From contig CAWAAR010000002.1 in the NCBI GenBank assembly GCA_963780135.1, positions 124,001-188,000 of the forward strand: a stretch of DNA of 64,000 nucleotides, in the 5' to 3' direction. Numbering within the stretch: position 1 is the stretch's first letter; each line of letters starts with the position of its first letter. The notes under the pieces are model-generated. The model did not search any database, was not told where the DNA came from, and was given only the letters and a program-made list of their open reading frames with translations. Positions 27,227 to 35,484 of this stretch are shown here, piece after piece. The translations under genes were made by a program, and so were the position numbers. Origin of the DNA: Clostridium_AM sp963780135 (lineage in GTDB: Bacteria > Bacillota > Clostridia > Clostridiales > Clostridiaceae).

Positions 27227-27247
27227 AAAGGGCTTTGCCCTTTTTTT
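27226..27247 (+). terminator. Intrinsic terminator of spoIID
   Basis: AAAAGGGC/GCCCTTTT with a 3-nt loop and T7. The stop codon is immediately upstream. Confidence 0.88.
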
Positions 27248-27295
27248 GTGGCTATAAAACATATGAAAATAATAGAAAAAAATTTTATAAAATAT

Positions 27296-27324
27296 GTATT
27301 TTTTACTATACTCTGGACAAACTA
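27296..27324 (+). promoter_or_regulatory. Candidate sigma-F promoter of spoIIQ
   Basis: GTATT at 27296-27300 and GGACAAACTA at 27315-27324 resemble the forespore sigma-F elements (GYWTA and GGNRANANTW), spaced 14 nt. spoIIQ is under sigma-F in B. subtilis. The match is partial. Confidence 0.4.
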
Positions 27325-27342
27325 CAAAAAGGAGGTGTTCAT

Positions 27343-28065
27343 ATGGACAAAAAATTTTCAAACAAAGCAGTTAACTTTTTTAAGAAGGAGGGTTTTTATG
27401 TAGTACTATTTGTTTGCTTGTGTGTTGTAGCCACAGTAGCAGTTTTAAGTGCTAAGGCTAATAAGCGTGCTAATAGTGCATTAATACAACAAAATACTCA
27501 AGCACAAGAAAAAGCAAAAAAAGAAATGGCTAAAGCAAATAATGAGTCATCTTTAAACTATGACAATGCCCTTCAAGTGAAAAAAAATTCAAAAGCAGAA
27601 GTGGTTGTACCTAAAAGTGAGGCAAATTCAAAAAGCGTTTCCAATTCAGTAAATACTTCACTAGATAAACCAGTAGAAGGTAGCTTGGCAAGGGCTTATT
27701 CAGAGGATCCTGTATACTGGGAATCTACAACAAGCTACAGACCTAATCTTGGTTTAGATATAAAAACGAATATTGGAAAACCAGTGGTTGCTGCTATGGA
27801 TGGTAAGGTAGAGGAAATTGATACTGCTACTTCTGATGGAGTAAAAATTGTTATAAATCATCAAAATGGATTAAAAACAGTTTATTCTAATTTAGATACA
27901 AAGGTAAAAGTTACTAAAGGCCAAAGCGTAACAAAGGGAACATCCATAGGAACAGTAGGAAAAACTACATTAAGATCAGCTTATGAAAAGTATGGAGATC
28001 ATTTGCATTTTGAAGTTTTAAAAGGAAATGATTTTGTTGACCCAGCAAAATACGTAAAGTATTAA
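27343..28065 (+). CDS. spoIIQ: SpoIIQ-like LytM/M23 domain protein
   Basis: 240 residues: one membrane helix (about 18-36), a low-complexity stalk, and a LytM (M23 peptidase) domain from about 115. The site between spoIID and spoIIID identifies it as the forespore engulfment and channel protein SpoIIQ, partner of SpoIIIAH. The second zinc motif HLH (His220, His222) is intact. In the first motif, H-x3-D, Asp139 is present but the His position is Asn135 (PNLGLD), so endopeptidase activity is doubtful. GGAGGTGTTCAT precedes ATG 27343. Confidence 0.88.
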   Translation: MDKKFSNKAVNFFKKEGFYVVLFVCLCVVATVAVLSAKANKRANSALIQQNTQAQEKAKKEMAKANNESSLNYDNALQVKKNSKAEVVVPKSEANSKSVSNSVNTSLDKPVEGSLARAYSEDPVYWESTTSYRPNLGLDIKTNIGKPVVAAMDGKVEEIDTATSDGVKIVINHQNGLKTVYSNLDTKVKVTKGQSVTKGTSIGTVGKTTLRSAYEKYGDHLHFEVLKGNDFVDPAKYVKY

Positions 28066-28070
28066 TTTTT

Positions 28071-28104
28071 AGCCATTTTCCGAGAGTTTTATCGGAAAAT
28101 GGCT
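28071..28104. repeat. Perfect 13-bp inverted repeat between spoIIQ and spoIIID
   Basis: AGCCATTTTCCGA (28071-28083) and TCGGAAAATGGCT (28092-28104) with an 8-nt loop. No T-run follows on either strand, so it is not a standard terminator. It could be an mRNA end-stabilising hairpin or an operator. Confidence 0.6.
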
Positions 28105-28172
28105 CATCTGATGAATTTAAAAATTATAAACAGCATATTTATAAATATAGAAGGATTAGGGAGGTAGCATCC

Positions 28173-28427
28173 TTGAAAGATTACATTGAAGAAAGAGTTT
28201 TAGAAGTTGCAAATTATATTATAGGTTCAAAGGCTACAATAAGAAAAACAGCCAAAGTTTTTGGAGTAAGTAAAAGTACTATACACAAAGATATGACAGA
28301 AAGGTTACCTAAAATAAATCCTCAAATTGCTAGAGAAGCTAAGACTATTTTGGACTATAATAAAGCCGAAAGACATATAAGAGGTGGAAAAGCAACAAAA
28401 ATGAAGTATAAAGCTATTGAAGGTTAA
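28173..28427 (+). CDS. spoIIID: Sporulation transcriptional regulator SpoIIID
   Basis: An 84-residue DNA-binding protein that adjusts the mother-cell sigma-E regulon and helps sigma-K expression. The helix-turn-helix is at about residues 20-42 (ATIRKTAKVFGVSKSTIHKD), followed by the basic tail that adds minor-groove contacts. The start is TTG 28173 with GGGAGGT 8 nt upstream. CATATTTA near 28132 is a possible sigma-E -10. Confidence 0.96.
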   Translation: MKDYIEERVLEVANYIIGSKATIRKTAKVFGVSKSTIHKDMTERLPKINPQIAREAKTILDYNKAERHIRGGKATKMKYKAIEG

Positions 28428-28528
28428 AAACATTCCTATTATAATTAATAAGTAGATATAATAAAAAGAAACAAGATTCACATTTTTATTGTAAAAAAAG
28501 CATGAGAAGAGTAGGAGTGAGCATAGGA

Positions 28529-29560
28529 ATGTTTTTTAGTATAGGAACTGATATGGGAATTGATTTGGGGACAGCCACAGTGCTTGTTTATATTAAAGGC
28601 AAAGGAGTAATTCTAAAAGAACCTTCTGTAGTTGCTATAGATAGAAGCAGAAATAAAGTCTTAGCTGTAGGGGAAGAAGCATGGCAAATGATAGGTAGAA
28701 CCCCTGGAAACATTGTGGCAATTCGTCCTTTAAGAGATGGAGTTATATCTGACTATGATATAACAGAAAAAATGCTTAAATATTTTATAACAAAAGCTTG
28801 TGGCAAGAAGAGAATGTCAGCACCAAGAGTGGTAGTATGTGTACCATGTGAGGCCACAGAAGTTGAAAAGAGAGCTGTAATTGATGCTGCTAAAAATGCT
28901 GGTGCGAAAAAAGTATTTTTAATTGAAGAACCATTAGCAGCTGCAATTGGGTCAGGCCTTGACATAACAAAGGCAAGTGGAAATATGGTGATAGATATTG
29001 GAGGAGGTACCACTGATGTTGCAGTTATTTCTTTAGGAGGAATAGTTGTAAGAGCTTCCATAAAAGTTGCAGGAGACAAGTTTGATGAAGCTATTATGAA
29101 ATATATAAAGAAAAAACATAAGTTAATGATTGGGGAAAGAACATCAGAGGACCTAAAGATAAACATAGGTTCTGCATTTGAACGGCAAGAAAAAATGACT
29201 ATGGAAATAAGAGGAAGAGACTTAATTACAGGTCTTCCTAAAAATATATCTGTATCCTCAGACGAAATGAGGGAGGCGCTTAGAGAAACTGTAAATGCCA
29301 TAGCTGAAACAACGCATGCAGTACTTGAAAAGACACCACCTGAATTAGCAGCAGATATAGCTGATAAAGGTATAATTATGACAGGTGGAGGAGCATTACT
29401 AAATGGTCTTAATGAACTAATACAAGAAGTAACTAAGGTTCCAGTATATGTTGCTGAAGATGCAATATCCTGTGTAGCTTTAGGGACAGGTAAAGTACTA
29501 GAATATTTAGATAAAATGGAAGTTACTTTTATTGGTGATGATATAACATTAATAGATTAA
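28529..29560 (+). CDS. mbl: MreB/Mbl actin-like cell-shape protein
   Basis: 343 residues from ATG 28529 (AGGAGTGA at 28513-28520). An actin-fold ATPase that forms membrane-bound filaments and guides wall synthesis. The phosphate-1 motif is GIDLGTATV, phosphate-2 is VIDIGGGTTDVAV, and the adenosine motif is IIMTGGGALLNGL. The short hydrophobic N terminus (FFSIG) can act as a membrane-binding segment. The location directly after spoIIID corresponds to Bacillus mbl rather than mreB. Confidence 0.92.
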   Translation: MFFSIGTDMGIDLGTATVLVYIKGKGVILKEPSVVAIDRSRNKVLAVGEEAWQMIGRTPGNIVAIRPLRDGVISDYDITEKMLKYFITKACGKKRMSAPRVVVCVPCEATEVEKRAVIDAAKNAGAKKVFLIEEPLAAAIGSGLDITKASGNMVIDIGGGTTDVAVISLGGIVVRASIKVAGDKFDEAIMKYIKKKHKLMIGERTSEDLKINIGSAFERQEKMTMEIRGRDLITGLPKNISVSSDEMREALRETVNAIAETTHAVLEKTPPELAADIADKGIIMTGGGALLNGLNELIQEVTKVPVYVAEDAISCVALGTGKVLEYLDKMEVTFIGDDITLID

Positions 29561-29564
29561 AATG

Positions 29565-29604
29565 AAAAGCAAAATCCTATAATTTTAGGGCTTTGCTTTT
29601 TTTT
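29565..29604 (+). terminator. Intrinsic terminator of mbl
   Basis: AAAAGCAAA pairs with TTTGCTTTT, with further inner pairs, followed by T-rich sequence. It may also help end yyaC on the other strand. Confidence 0.82.
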
Positions 29605-29668
29605 ACAGAAAATTATAGATTTAAAAAATGAACATAACTTTAGTAAACATAAAAATTTATAATATCCG

Positions 29669-30208
29669 CTATAAGGTAATTTTAGTATTGTCATATAAAT
29701 AGTAGGTGTGTATAAGAGAGTGAGTTATAACCTTAGCCATACTTAATACTAAGTTTAATCGCACGTTGTTATTAGTAAATATTTCATCGCCATCATTAGA
29801 ATCAACTATACCTATTATAGATGATTCACCTACATCGGGAAGTGATTTGCCAACACCTTTACCTGGATGGACAGGATAATTTCTTGCTTGAATTTCTCCG
29901 ATACTAGATTCATCACCAAGACATGCATCTATGCCTATTATAGTAGTATAGGGATGCATGATTTTTATTTCTTTCAATTTTTTATCAATATTTAAAGCAT
30001 GTATTGGTTCACCAATAGTTCCATATACGGGCAATGGAAACCCTTTTGTTTTTAATAATGTCCCTACAAGAGGACCAAGGCAATCCCCTATACATCTATC
30101 AGTTCCAATACAAACAATAACAGTATTTTTATTTATATAGTCTTTTAAAAAGTAAGCAATTTCATAATATGATATTGGGTTTTTATAATTTGACTTTACT
30201 TTATTCAA
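29669..30208 (-). CDS. yyaC: Spore protease YyaC
   Basis: 179-residue member of the YyaC family, related in fold to the germination protease GPR that degrades small acid-soluble spore proteins. The glycine/aspartate-rich motif IGTDRCIGDCLGP (about residues 34-46) and IIGIDACLGD hold the conserved aspartates of the family. The start is TTG 30208 behind AGGAGGTGA. It is divergent from the secreted-protein gene at 30347. YyaC is sporulation-specific in Bacillus. Confidence 0.87.
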   Translation of the reverse strand: MNKVKSNYKNPISYYEIAYFLKDYINKNTVIVCIGTDRCIGDCLGPLVGTLLKTKGFPLPVYGTIGEPIHALNIDKKLKEIKIMHPYTTIIGIDACLGDESSIGEIQARNYPVHPGKGVGKSLPDVGESSIIGIVDSNDGDEIFTNNNVRLNLVLSMAKVITHSLIHTYYLYDNTKITL

Positions 30209-30248
30209 AAACTCACCTCCTACCTGAATAATTTATTTATATGAAAAT

Positions 30249-30272
30249 AATATTAATAATATTATTAATATT
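30249..30272. repeat. 24-bp perfect A/T palindrome between divergent genes
   Basis: AATATTAATAATATTATTAATATT reads the same on both strands (it starts AATATTAATAAT and mirrors from the centre). It lies between yyaC and the secreted-protein gene and could be an operator or a chance A/T palindrome. Confidence 0.4.
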
Positions 30273-30346
30273 GATTGTTAAAGAATAAAAAAAATATTTA
30301 GGGGAATAATAATTAAGAAAGTGTTGGCATAAGGGAGGAAGTCTAT

Positions 30347-31015
30347 ATGAGAAAAAAAGTACTTTCGTTCATTGTAATTTTATGCACTACTATTTGTGTA
30401 AGTATAATGATTTATTCAAATAGGGTGGATAATAAGGAAAATTCAGTGAAGGATAAAGTACAAGTACTAAACAAAAAACAGAATATGGAGAAAAAAAATA
30501 TTGCTGATCAAGAAAAAAAACAAAGCAATAAAAAGGAAGATAGCAATAAGGCAAATCAAGAACTTAACAGCAAAAATACTAATAAAAGCTCAATAACAAT
30601 GACAGATAACTATAAAAAAGATAAGATGGATAGGATAAAAGAGAATGTTGAAGAAGACAAAGAGGATTTTTTTTCACAATATTGTGATAAAGATGAGAAA
30701 AAGAGTGAAGTAAGTAATTCTAAGACTGAAAATAAGAATGCTTCAAACAGCGAAAAAGATGTCACTGTATTTAAAGTTGCTAAATCAAAAATAAAGGATA
30801 ATTTAACTCTTCTTGATAAAGAAAAGCTTTTATCTATAAGTAGTAAGTTATCAGCTGTTGATTATGAGAAGATAAAAAAATATTTGGAACATGGAAGTGA
30901 TGAAGATGTAAAAAGCACAATAAAATTACTTAAGGAAAGACTATCATATAAGGATTATGAAAAAGTAAAAGAGATAGCAGAAAAATTCATAAATATGGAA
31001 GCAGTTAATGAATAA
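30347..31015 (+). CDS. Exported or anchored lysine-rich protein of unknown function
   Basis: 222 residues. N-terminal signal/anchor (MRKKVLSFIVILCTTICVSI), then about 110 residues rich in Lys, Asn, Glu and Ser with low complexity. A compact helical C-terminal domain (about 145-220) contains two similar units, LLDKEKLLSISSKLSAVDYE and RLSYKDYEKVKEIAEKFI. AAGGGAGGAAG precedes the ATG. It shares an intergenic region with yyaC, which hints at a sporulation link. No family was recognised. Confidence 0.65.
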   Translation: MRKKVLSFIVILCTTICVSIMIYSNRVDNKENSVKDKVQVLNKKQNMEKKNIADQEKKQSNKKEDSNKANQELNSKNTNKSSITMTDNYKKDKMDRIKENVEEDKEDFFSQYCDKDEKKSEVSNSKTENKNASNSEKDVTVFKVAKSKIKDNLTLLDKEKLLSISSKLSAVDYEKIKKYLEHGSDEDVKSTIKLLKERLSYKDYEKVKEIAEKFINMEAVNE

Positions 31016-31145
31016 GCTGATTTGTGTACATATTTTACGTATTTACAGAGAAATTATCAAAAAATGATTAAGGTAGATTAATGAAAGAAAACAGAGAATT
31101 ATAAAGCAATAGATAGCAGAATTAAACAAACGGGAAAATATGAAC

Positions 31146-31174
31146 TTGAAAATAGTAACATAACAATGTATACT
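31146..31174 (+). promoter_or_regulatory. Sigma-A promoter of the tRNA cluster
   Basis: TTGAAA (31146-31151), a 17-nt spacer and TATACT (31169-31174), about 44 nt before the first tRNA. Confidence 0.8.
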
Positions 31175-31217
31175 AATCCATGTTGAAGCCGTTAATGGCG
31201 GAAACAAAACAATATGT

Positions 31218-31293
<76 letters not shown>

Positions 31294-31297
31294 ATAC

Positions 31298-31382
31298 GGA
31301 GGAATTCCCGAGCGGCCAAAGGGGGCAGACTGTAAATCTGTTGTCATCGACTTCGATGGTTCGAATCCATCTTCCTCCACCA
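31298..31382 (+). tRNA. tRNA-Tyr(GTA), copy 1
   Basis: 85 nt with a long variable arm and encoded CCA. The acceptor stem is GGAGGAA/TTCCTCC and the anticodon loop CTGTAAA gives GTA. It lies 4 nt after tRNA-Thr. Confidence 0.97.
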
Positions 31383-31390
31383 TATATTGT

Positions 31391-31466
31391 GGGAGCATAG
31401 CTCAGCTGGGAGAGCATCTGCCTTACAAGCAGAGGGTCACAGGTTCGAGCCCTGTTGTTCCCACCA
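31391..31466 (+). tRNA. tRNA-Val(TAC)
   Basis: 76 nt with encoded CCA. The acceptor stem is GGGAGCA/TGTTCCC and the anticodon loop CTTACAA gives TAC. It separates the two Thr-Tyr pairs. Confidence 0.97.
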
Positions 31467-31484
31467 TTAAAATTAAATATACGT

Positions 31485-31560
<76 letters not shown>

Positions 31561-31565
31561 AATAC

Positions 31566-31650
31566 GGAGGAATTCCCGAGCGGCCAAAGGGGGCAGACTG
31601 TAAATCTGTTGTCATCGACTTCGATGGTTCGAATCCATCTTCCTCCACCA
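31566..31650 (+). tRNA. tRNA-Tyr(GTA), copy 2
   Basis: Identical over 85 nt to the copy at 31298-31382. The spacer from tRNA-Thr is AATAC here and ATAC in the first pair. Confidence 0.97.
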
Positions 31651-31655
31651 AAATG

Positions 31656-31684
31656 AAGCACTTGAATAAGTGCTTTTATTTTAT
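31656..31684 (+). terminator. Intrinsic terminator of the tRNA cluster
   Basis: AAGCACTT pairs with AAGTGCTT around GAAT, followed by TTATTTTATT. Confidence 0.85.
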
Positions 31685-31697
31685 TAATTTATAAGTA

Positions 31698-31726
31698 TTG
31701 ACCTTAAAACTTAATTATGATATTAT
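31698..31726 (+). promoter_or_regulatory. Sigma-A promoter of metK
   Basis: TTGACC (31698-31703), a 17-nt spacer and TATTAT (31721-31726), placing the start about 20 nt before the SAM aptamer. Confidence 0.78.
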
Positions 31727-31752
31727 GAAAAAGTAGCAATAATTGAATAAAA

Positions 31753-31908
31753 CTCTTATCAAGAGAGGTGGAGGGAAAGGGCCCTATGAAACCCGGCAAC
31801 CAGCAAGTAATTGTTAAGGTGCCAATTCCTGCAGTATTAATCTGCAAGATAAGAGAGATGTTAAGTTTATTTAACCTCTTCTTACTGAAGAGGTTTTTAT
31901 TTTTTACA
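31753..31908 (+). promoter_or_regulatory. SAM-I (S-box) riboswitch with terminator
   Basis: P1 is CTCTTATC/GATAAGAG (31753-31760 and 31848-31855). Inside are the conserved S-box elements AGAGAGGTGGAGGGA, GGCCCTATGAAACCCGGCAACC and AAGGTGCCAATTCC, here cited in parts. The expression platform is the terminator AACCTCTT/AAGAGGTT plus T-run (31873-31908). High SAM should stop transcription of the SAM synthetase gene downstream, a normal feedback arrangement. Confidence 0.96.
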
Positions 31909-31928
31909 AAAAATGGAGGGATACATTT

Positions 31929-33104
31929 ATGAGAAGATTGTTTACGTCTGAATCAGTAACTGAAGGACATCCAGATAAAATGTGTGATCAAATTTCAGAT
32001 GCTATTCTTGATGCCATATTAGAACAAGATCCAAATGGAAGAGTTGCTTGTGAGACAGCTACTACTACAGGAATGGTTTTAGTTATGGGAGAAATATCAA
32101 CTAAATGCTATGTGGATATTCCTAAAATAGTTAGGAAGACTGTAGAAGAGATAGGATATACTAGAGCTAAATTTGGATTTGATTGTGCAACATGTTCTGT
32201 AATTACGTCTATAGATGAGCAGTCAGCAGATATAGCTATGGGAGTAGATGAAGCATTAGAATCTAAAAAAGGTAAAATGGATAAAATAGAAGCTATAGGT
32301 GCAGGAGACCAAGGAATGATGTTTGGTTTTGCAACTAATGAAACAAGTGAATATATGCCTATGCCAATAAGCTTAGCTCATAAACTTTCAAGAAAGTTAA
32401 CTGAAGTTAGAAAAGATGGGACTTTGGAGTATTTAAGACCAGATGGAAAAACTCAGGTTACAGTAGAGTATGACGATAACAAACCAGTTAGAGTAGATAC
32501 AATTGTAATATCAACTCAGCATAATCCGGAAGCAACACAGGAACAAATACAAAAAGATATGATAGAGCATGTAATAAAGCCAATTATTCCAGTTGAGCTT
32601 TTAGATGAAAATACTAAATACTTTATAAATCCAACAGGAAGATTTGTTGTTGGAGGACCTCAAGGTGATTCAGGATTAACTGGAAGAAAAATTATAGTTG
32701 ATACCTATGGTGGATATGGAAGACACGGTGGTGGAGCTTTCTCAGGAAAAGATCCAACTAAGGTTGACAGATCAGCTGCTTATGCAGCAAGATGGGTGGC
32801 TAAAAATTTAGTTGCAGCAGGAGTGGCTGATAAACTAGAAATACAACTTGCATATGCTATTGGTGTAGCAAAGCCTGTATCTATAACAGTGGATACATTT
32901 GGAACAGGAAGAATAGCAGATGATATAATAGTTGATATAGTTAAGAAAGTTTTTGACTTGAGACCAGCGGCTATTATAAGAGATTTAGATTTAAGAAGAC
33001 CAATATACAGACAAGTAGCTGCTTATGGACATTTTGGAAGAACTGATATAAATGTTCCATGGGAAGAATTAAATAAGGTTGAAGAAATAAAGAAATTTCT
33101 ATAA
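31929..33104 (+). CDS. metK: S-adenosylmethionine synthetase
   Basis: Makes SAM from methionine and ATP. 391 residues with the N-terminal SVTEGHPDK (catalytic His14), the methionine-binding GAGDQGMMFG, and GGGAFSGKDPTKVDRSAAY near residue 265. AAATGGAGGG precedes the ATG. Controlled by the SAM-I riboswitch just upstream. Confidence 0.98.
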   Translation: MRRLFTSESVTEGHPDKMCDQISDAILDAILEQDPNGRVACETATTTGMVLVMGEISTKCYVDIPKIVRKTVEEIGYTRAKFGFDCATCSVITSIDEQSADIAMGVDEALESKKGKMDKIEAIGAGDQGMMFGFATNETSEYMPMPISLAHKLSRKLTEVRKDGTLEYLRPDGKTQVTVEYDDNKPVRVDTIVISTQHNPEATQEQIQKDMIEHVIKPIIPVELLDENTKYFINPTGRFVVGGPQGDSGLTGRKIIVDTYGGYGRHGGGAFSGKDPTKVDRSAAYAARWVAKNLVAAGVADKLEIQLAYAIGVAKPVSITVDTFGTGRIADDIIVDIVKKVFDLRPAAIIRDLDLRRPIYRQVAAYGHFGRTDINVPWEELNKVEEIKKFL

Positions 33105-33106
33105 GA

Positions 33107-33141
33107 AAAAGCTCTTATGCTAAAGCATAAGAGCTTTTTAC
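33107..33141 (+). terminator. Intrinsic terminator of metK
   Basis: AAAAGCTCTTATGC pairs perfectly with GCATAAGAGCTTTT around TAAA. Confidence 0.92.
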
Positions 33142-33231
33142 ATTTCAAATTATTTTACTTCTTTTGTATATTTGGAAAGCTCATATGATATAATTAAAAA
33201 TAAAAGATTACAAAAAATTAGGAGCGATTTT

Positions 33232-35484
33232 ATGCAGCAAATACAAGGTGTGGTTGAAAATATAGTTTTCCAAAACGAAGAAAATGGATATGTTGTGGCA
33301 AAAATTAAGGATAAAAATGAAGTGATAACAGTAGTAGGATGTATACCTTATATTGTAGAAGGACAAAACTTAAAACTTATAGGAGAATGGGTTCTTCATC
33401 CTCAATTTGGACAGCAGTTTAAAGTTTCTGGATGTGAAGAAATAGTACCCAGTTCTACAGTTGGAATAGAAAGATACTTATCTTCGGGAATAATATCTGG
33501 TATTGGACCAGTTACAGCTAAAAAAATAGTAGAAAAATTTGGAGAACATACTTTAGATATATTAGATAATCATATTGAAAGACTTAAAGAAATAGAAGGT
33601 ATAGGCAAAAAAAAAATAGCTTTAATAGATGACTCTTATTCTAAACAAAATGAAGTGAGAAATATAATGGTTTTTCTTCAAACTTATGGAGTCACTCCTA
33701 ATCAATGTGTAAAAATACATAAAAGATTTGGTAATAATTCTATAAAGATTGTAAAGGAAAATCCATATATATTAACAGAAGAAATAGCGGGCATAGGCTT
33801 TAAAATAGCAGATAAAATTGCAAGAAGTCTTGGAATAGAACCAAACTCTCCTTTTAGGATACAAAGTGGAATAAGATATATTATAAACCAGTTTTGCGGC
33901 CTTGGAAATACATATATGCCCTTAGAAAAGTTGATTAAAGAAGGCATTGAAATATTAGGAGTATCTAAGGAAGAAGTTGAAGAAAATATATATGAAAGTT
34001 CTATTGGTGGAAAACTAAAGCTAGAGAAAGCTGAAGACAAATTTTGTGTATTTACTCTTCCTTATTATTATTGTGAACTTGGAGTTACAAAAAAAATAAT
34101 TACTTTAGCTGTAAATAAGTATAATGATATGGATGTAAATGTTGATGAAGAAATAAAATATTTTGAAAAAGATAATTCTATAAAATTTGCAACCTCACAA
34201 AAAGAAGCTATAAGAGGTGCTGTAGAAAATGGAGTTGAAATAATAACTGGAGGACCTGGTACGGGTAAAACTACCATTATAAATTGTATAACAGAAATAT
34301 TTGAAAAACTTAACCTTAGAGTTTTTATGGCAGCTCCAACAGGAAGAGCTGCTAAAAGAATGACAGAAGCCACAGGAAGGGAATCTAAAACTATTCATAG
34401 ACTTTTAGAAATGGGAGTAAGTGAAGGTGAATCAAGCATACTATTTTCTAGGGGAGAGGATTCTCCATTGGAGTGTGATGTGATTATATTAGATGAAGCT
34501 TCTATGATAGATATTATGCTAATGAATAATCTTTTAAAAGCAGTTTCTATGGGTACTAGAATTATAATAGTTGGAGATGTAGACCAACTTCCATCTGTAG
34601 GGCCTGGAAATGTGCTTAGAGATTTAATTGAAAGTAAATGTATTAAAGTTGTGAGACTTAAGGAAATTTTTAGGCAGTCTACAGAAAGTATGATAGTTGT
34701 TAATGCACATAAGATCAATAATGGAGAAATGCCTTTAATGAATCAAAAAAATAAAGACTTTTATTTTATAAAATGTGAAGATTCAAATAAAATAATTGAC
34801 ACGTTAATATCACTTATAGATAAACGGTTGCCTAAATTTAATAAAAAATGGAATAAAATGAACAACATACAAATTCTGTCGCCTATGAGAAAAGGTGTTT
34901 TGGGAGTTTCTAATCTAAATAAAAAACTTCAGGATATTTTAAATCCTAAAGATGAAAACAAAAAAGAAAAAGAATTTAAGGATATGATATTTAGGGTTGG
35001 AGATAAAATAATGCAAACTAAAAATAATTATTCTTTAAAATGGATTAGAGTTTCAGGTGAGGGTGAAAATGAAGGTATAGGTGTTTTTAATGGGGATGTT
35101 GGATTTATAGAAGATATAGATGAAGATAAAGACACTATAAGTATAATATTTGACAATGAAAGAAAAATTATATATGATAATATGTTTTTAGATGAAATTG
35201 ATTTAGCTTATGCAATAACTATTCATAAGAGCCAAGGAAGTGAATTTCATGTAATTATTATACCTATGTTTATGGGCGCGCCTCTATTAATGAATAGAAA
35301 CTTACTCTACACTGCTATTACTAGAGCAAAGCAATTAGTTGTTCTAGTGGGAGATTTAAAAGCTGTAAAGTTTATGACAGACAATAATAGAGGCTTTGAG
35401 CGATATTCGTTATTAAAACATAGGATAATGGATATAATGGAGAGTGAAGTAGATGCTGTTATTTCAGAAGATGAAATTGAGTAA
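33232..35484 (+). CDS. recD2: RecD2-type ATP-dependent DNA helicase
   Basis: 5'-3' SF1B DNA helicase of the RecBC-independent RecD2 (YrrC) type. 750 residues from ATG 33232 behind TTAGGAGCG. It has an N-terminal OB-like domain, helix-hairpin-helix repeats (about 85-200, e.g. GIGPVTAKKIVEKFGE), Walker A GGPGTGKT at 340-347, motif II VIILDEASM, and a C-terminal UvrD-like part ending LLYTAITRAK. It overlaps the next gene by 32 nt. Confidence 0.95.
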   Translation: MQQIQGVVENIVFQNEENGYVVAKIKDKNEVITVVGCIPYIVEGQNLKLIGEWVLHPQFGQQFKVSGCEEIVPSSTVGIERYLSSGIISGIGPVTAKKIVEKFGEHTLDILDNHIERLKEIEGIGKKKIALIDDSYSKQNEVRNIMVFLQTYGVTPNQCVKIHKRFGNNSIKIVKENPYILTEEIAGIGFKIADKIARSLGIEPNSPFRIQSGIRYIINQFCGLGNTYMPLEKLIKEGIEILGVSKEEVEENIYESSIGGKLKLEKAEDKFCVFTLPYYYCELGVTKKIITLAVNKYNDMDVNVDEEIKYFEKDNSIKFATSQKEAIRGAVENGVEIITGGPGTGKTTIINCITEIFEKLNLRVFMAAPTGRAAKRMTEATGRESKTIHRLLEMGVSEGESSILFSRGEDSPLECDVIILDEASMIDIMLMNNLLKAVSMGTRIIIVGDVDQLPSVGPGNVLRDLIESKCIKVVRLKEIFRQSTESMIVVNAHKINNGEMPLMNQKNKDFYFIKCEDSNKIIDTLISLIDKRLPKFNKKWNKMNNIQILSPMRKGVLGVSNLNKKLQDILNPKDENKKEKEFKDMIFRVGDKIMQTKNNYSLKWIRVSGEGENEGIGVFNGDVGFIEDIDEDKDTISIIFDNERKIIYDNMFLDEIDLAYAITIHKSQGSEFHVIIIPMFMGAPLLMNRNLLYTAITRAKQLVVLVGDLKAVKFMTDNNRGFERYSLLKHRIMDIMESEVDAVISEDEIE

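Noticed and set aside
28753..29301. A 182-codon minus-strand open frame inside mbl
   Set aside because: Shadow of an intact actin-like gene with all motifs present.
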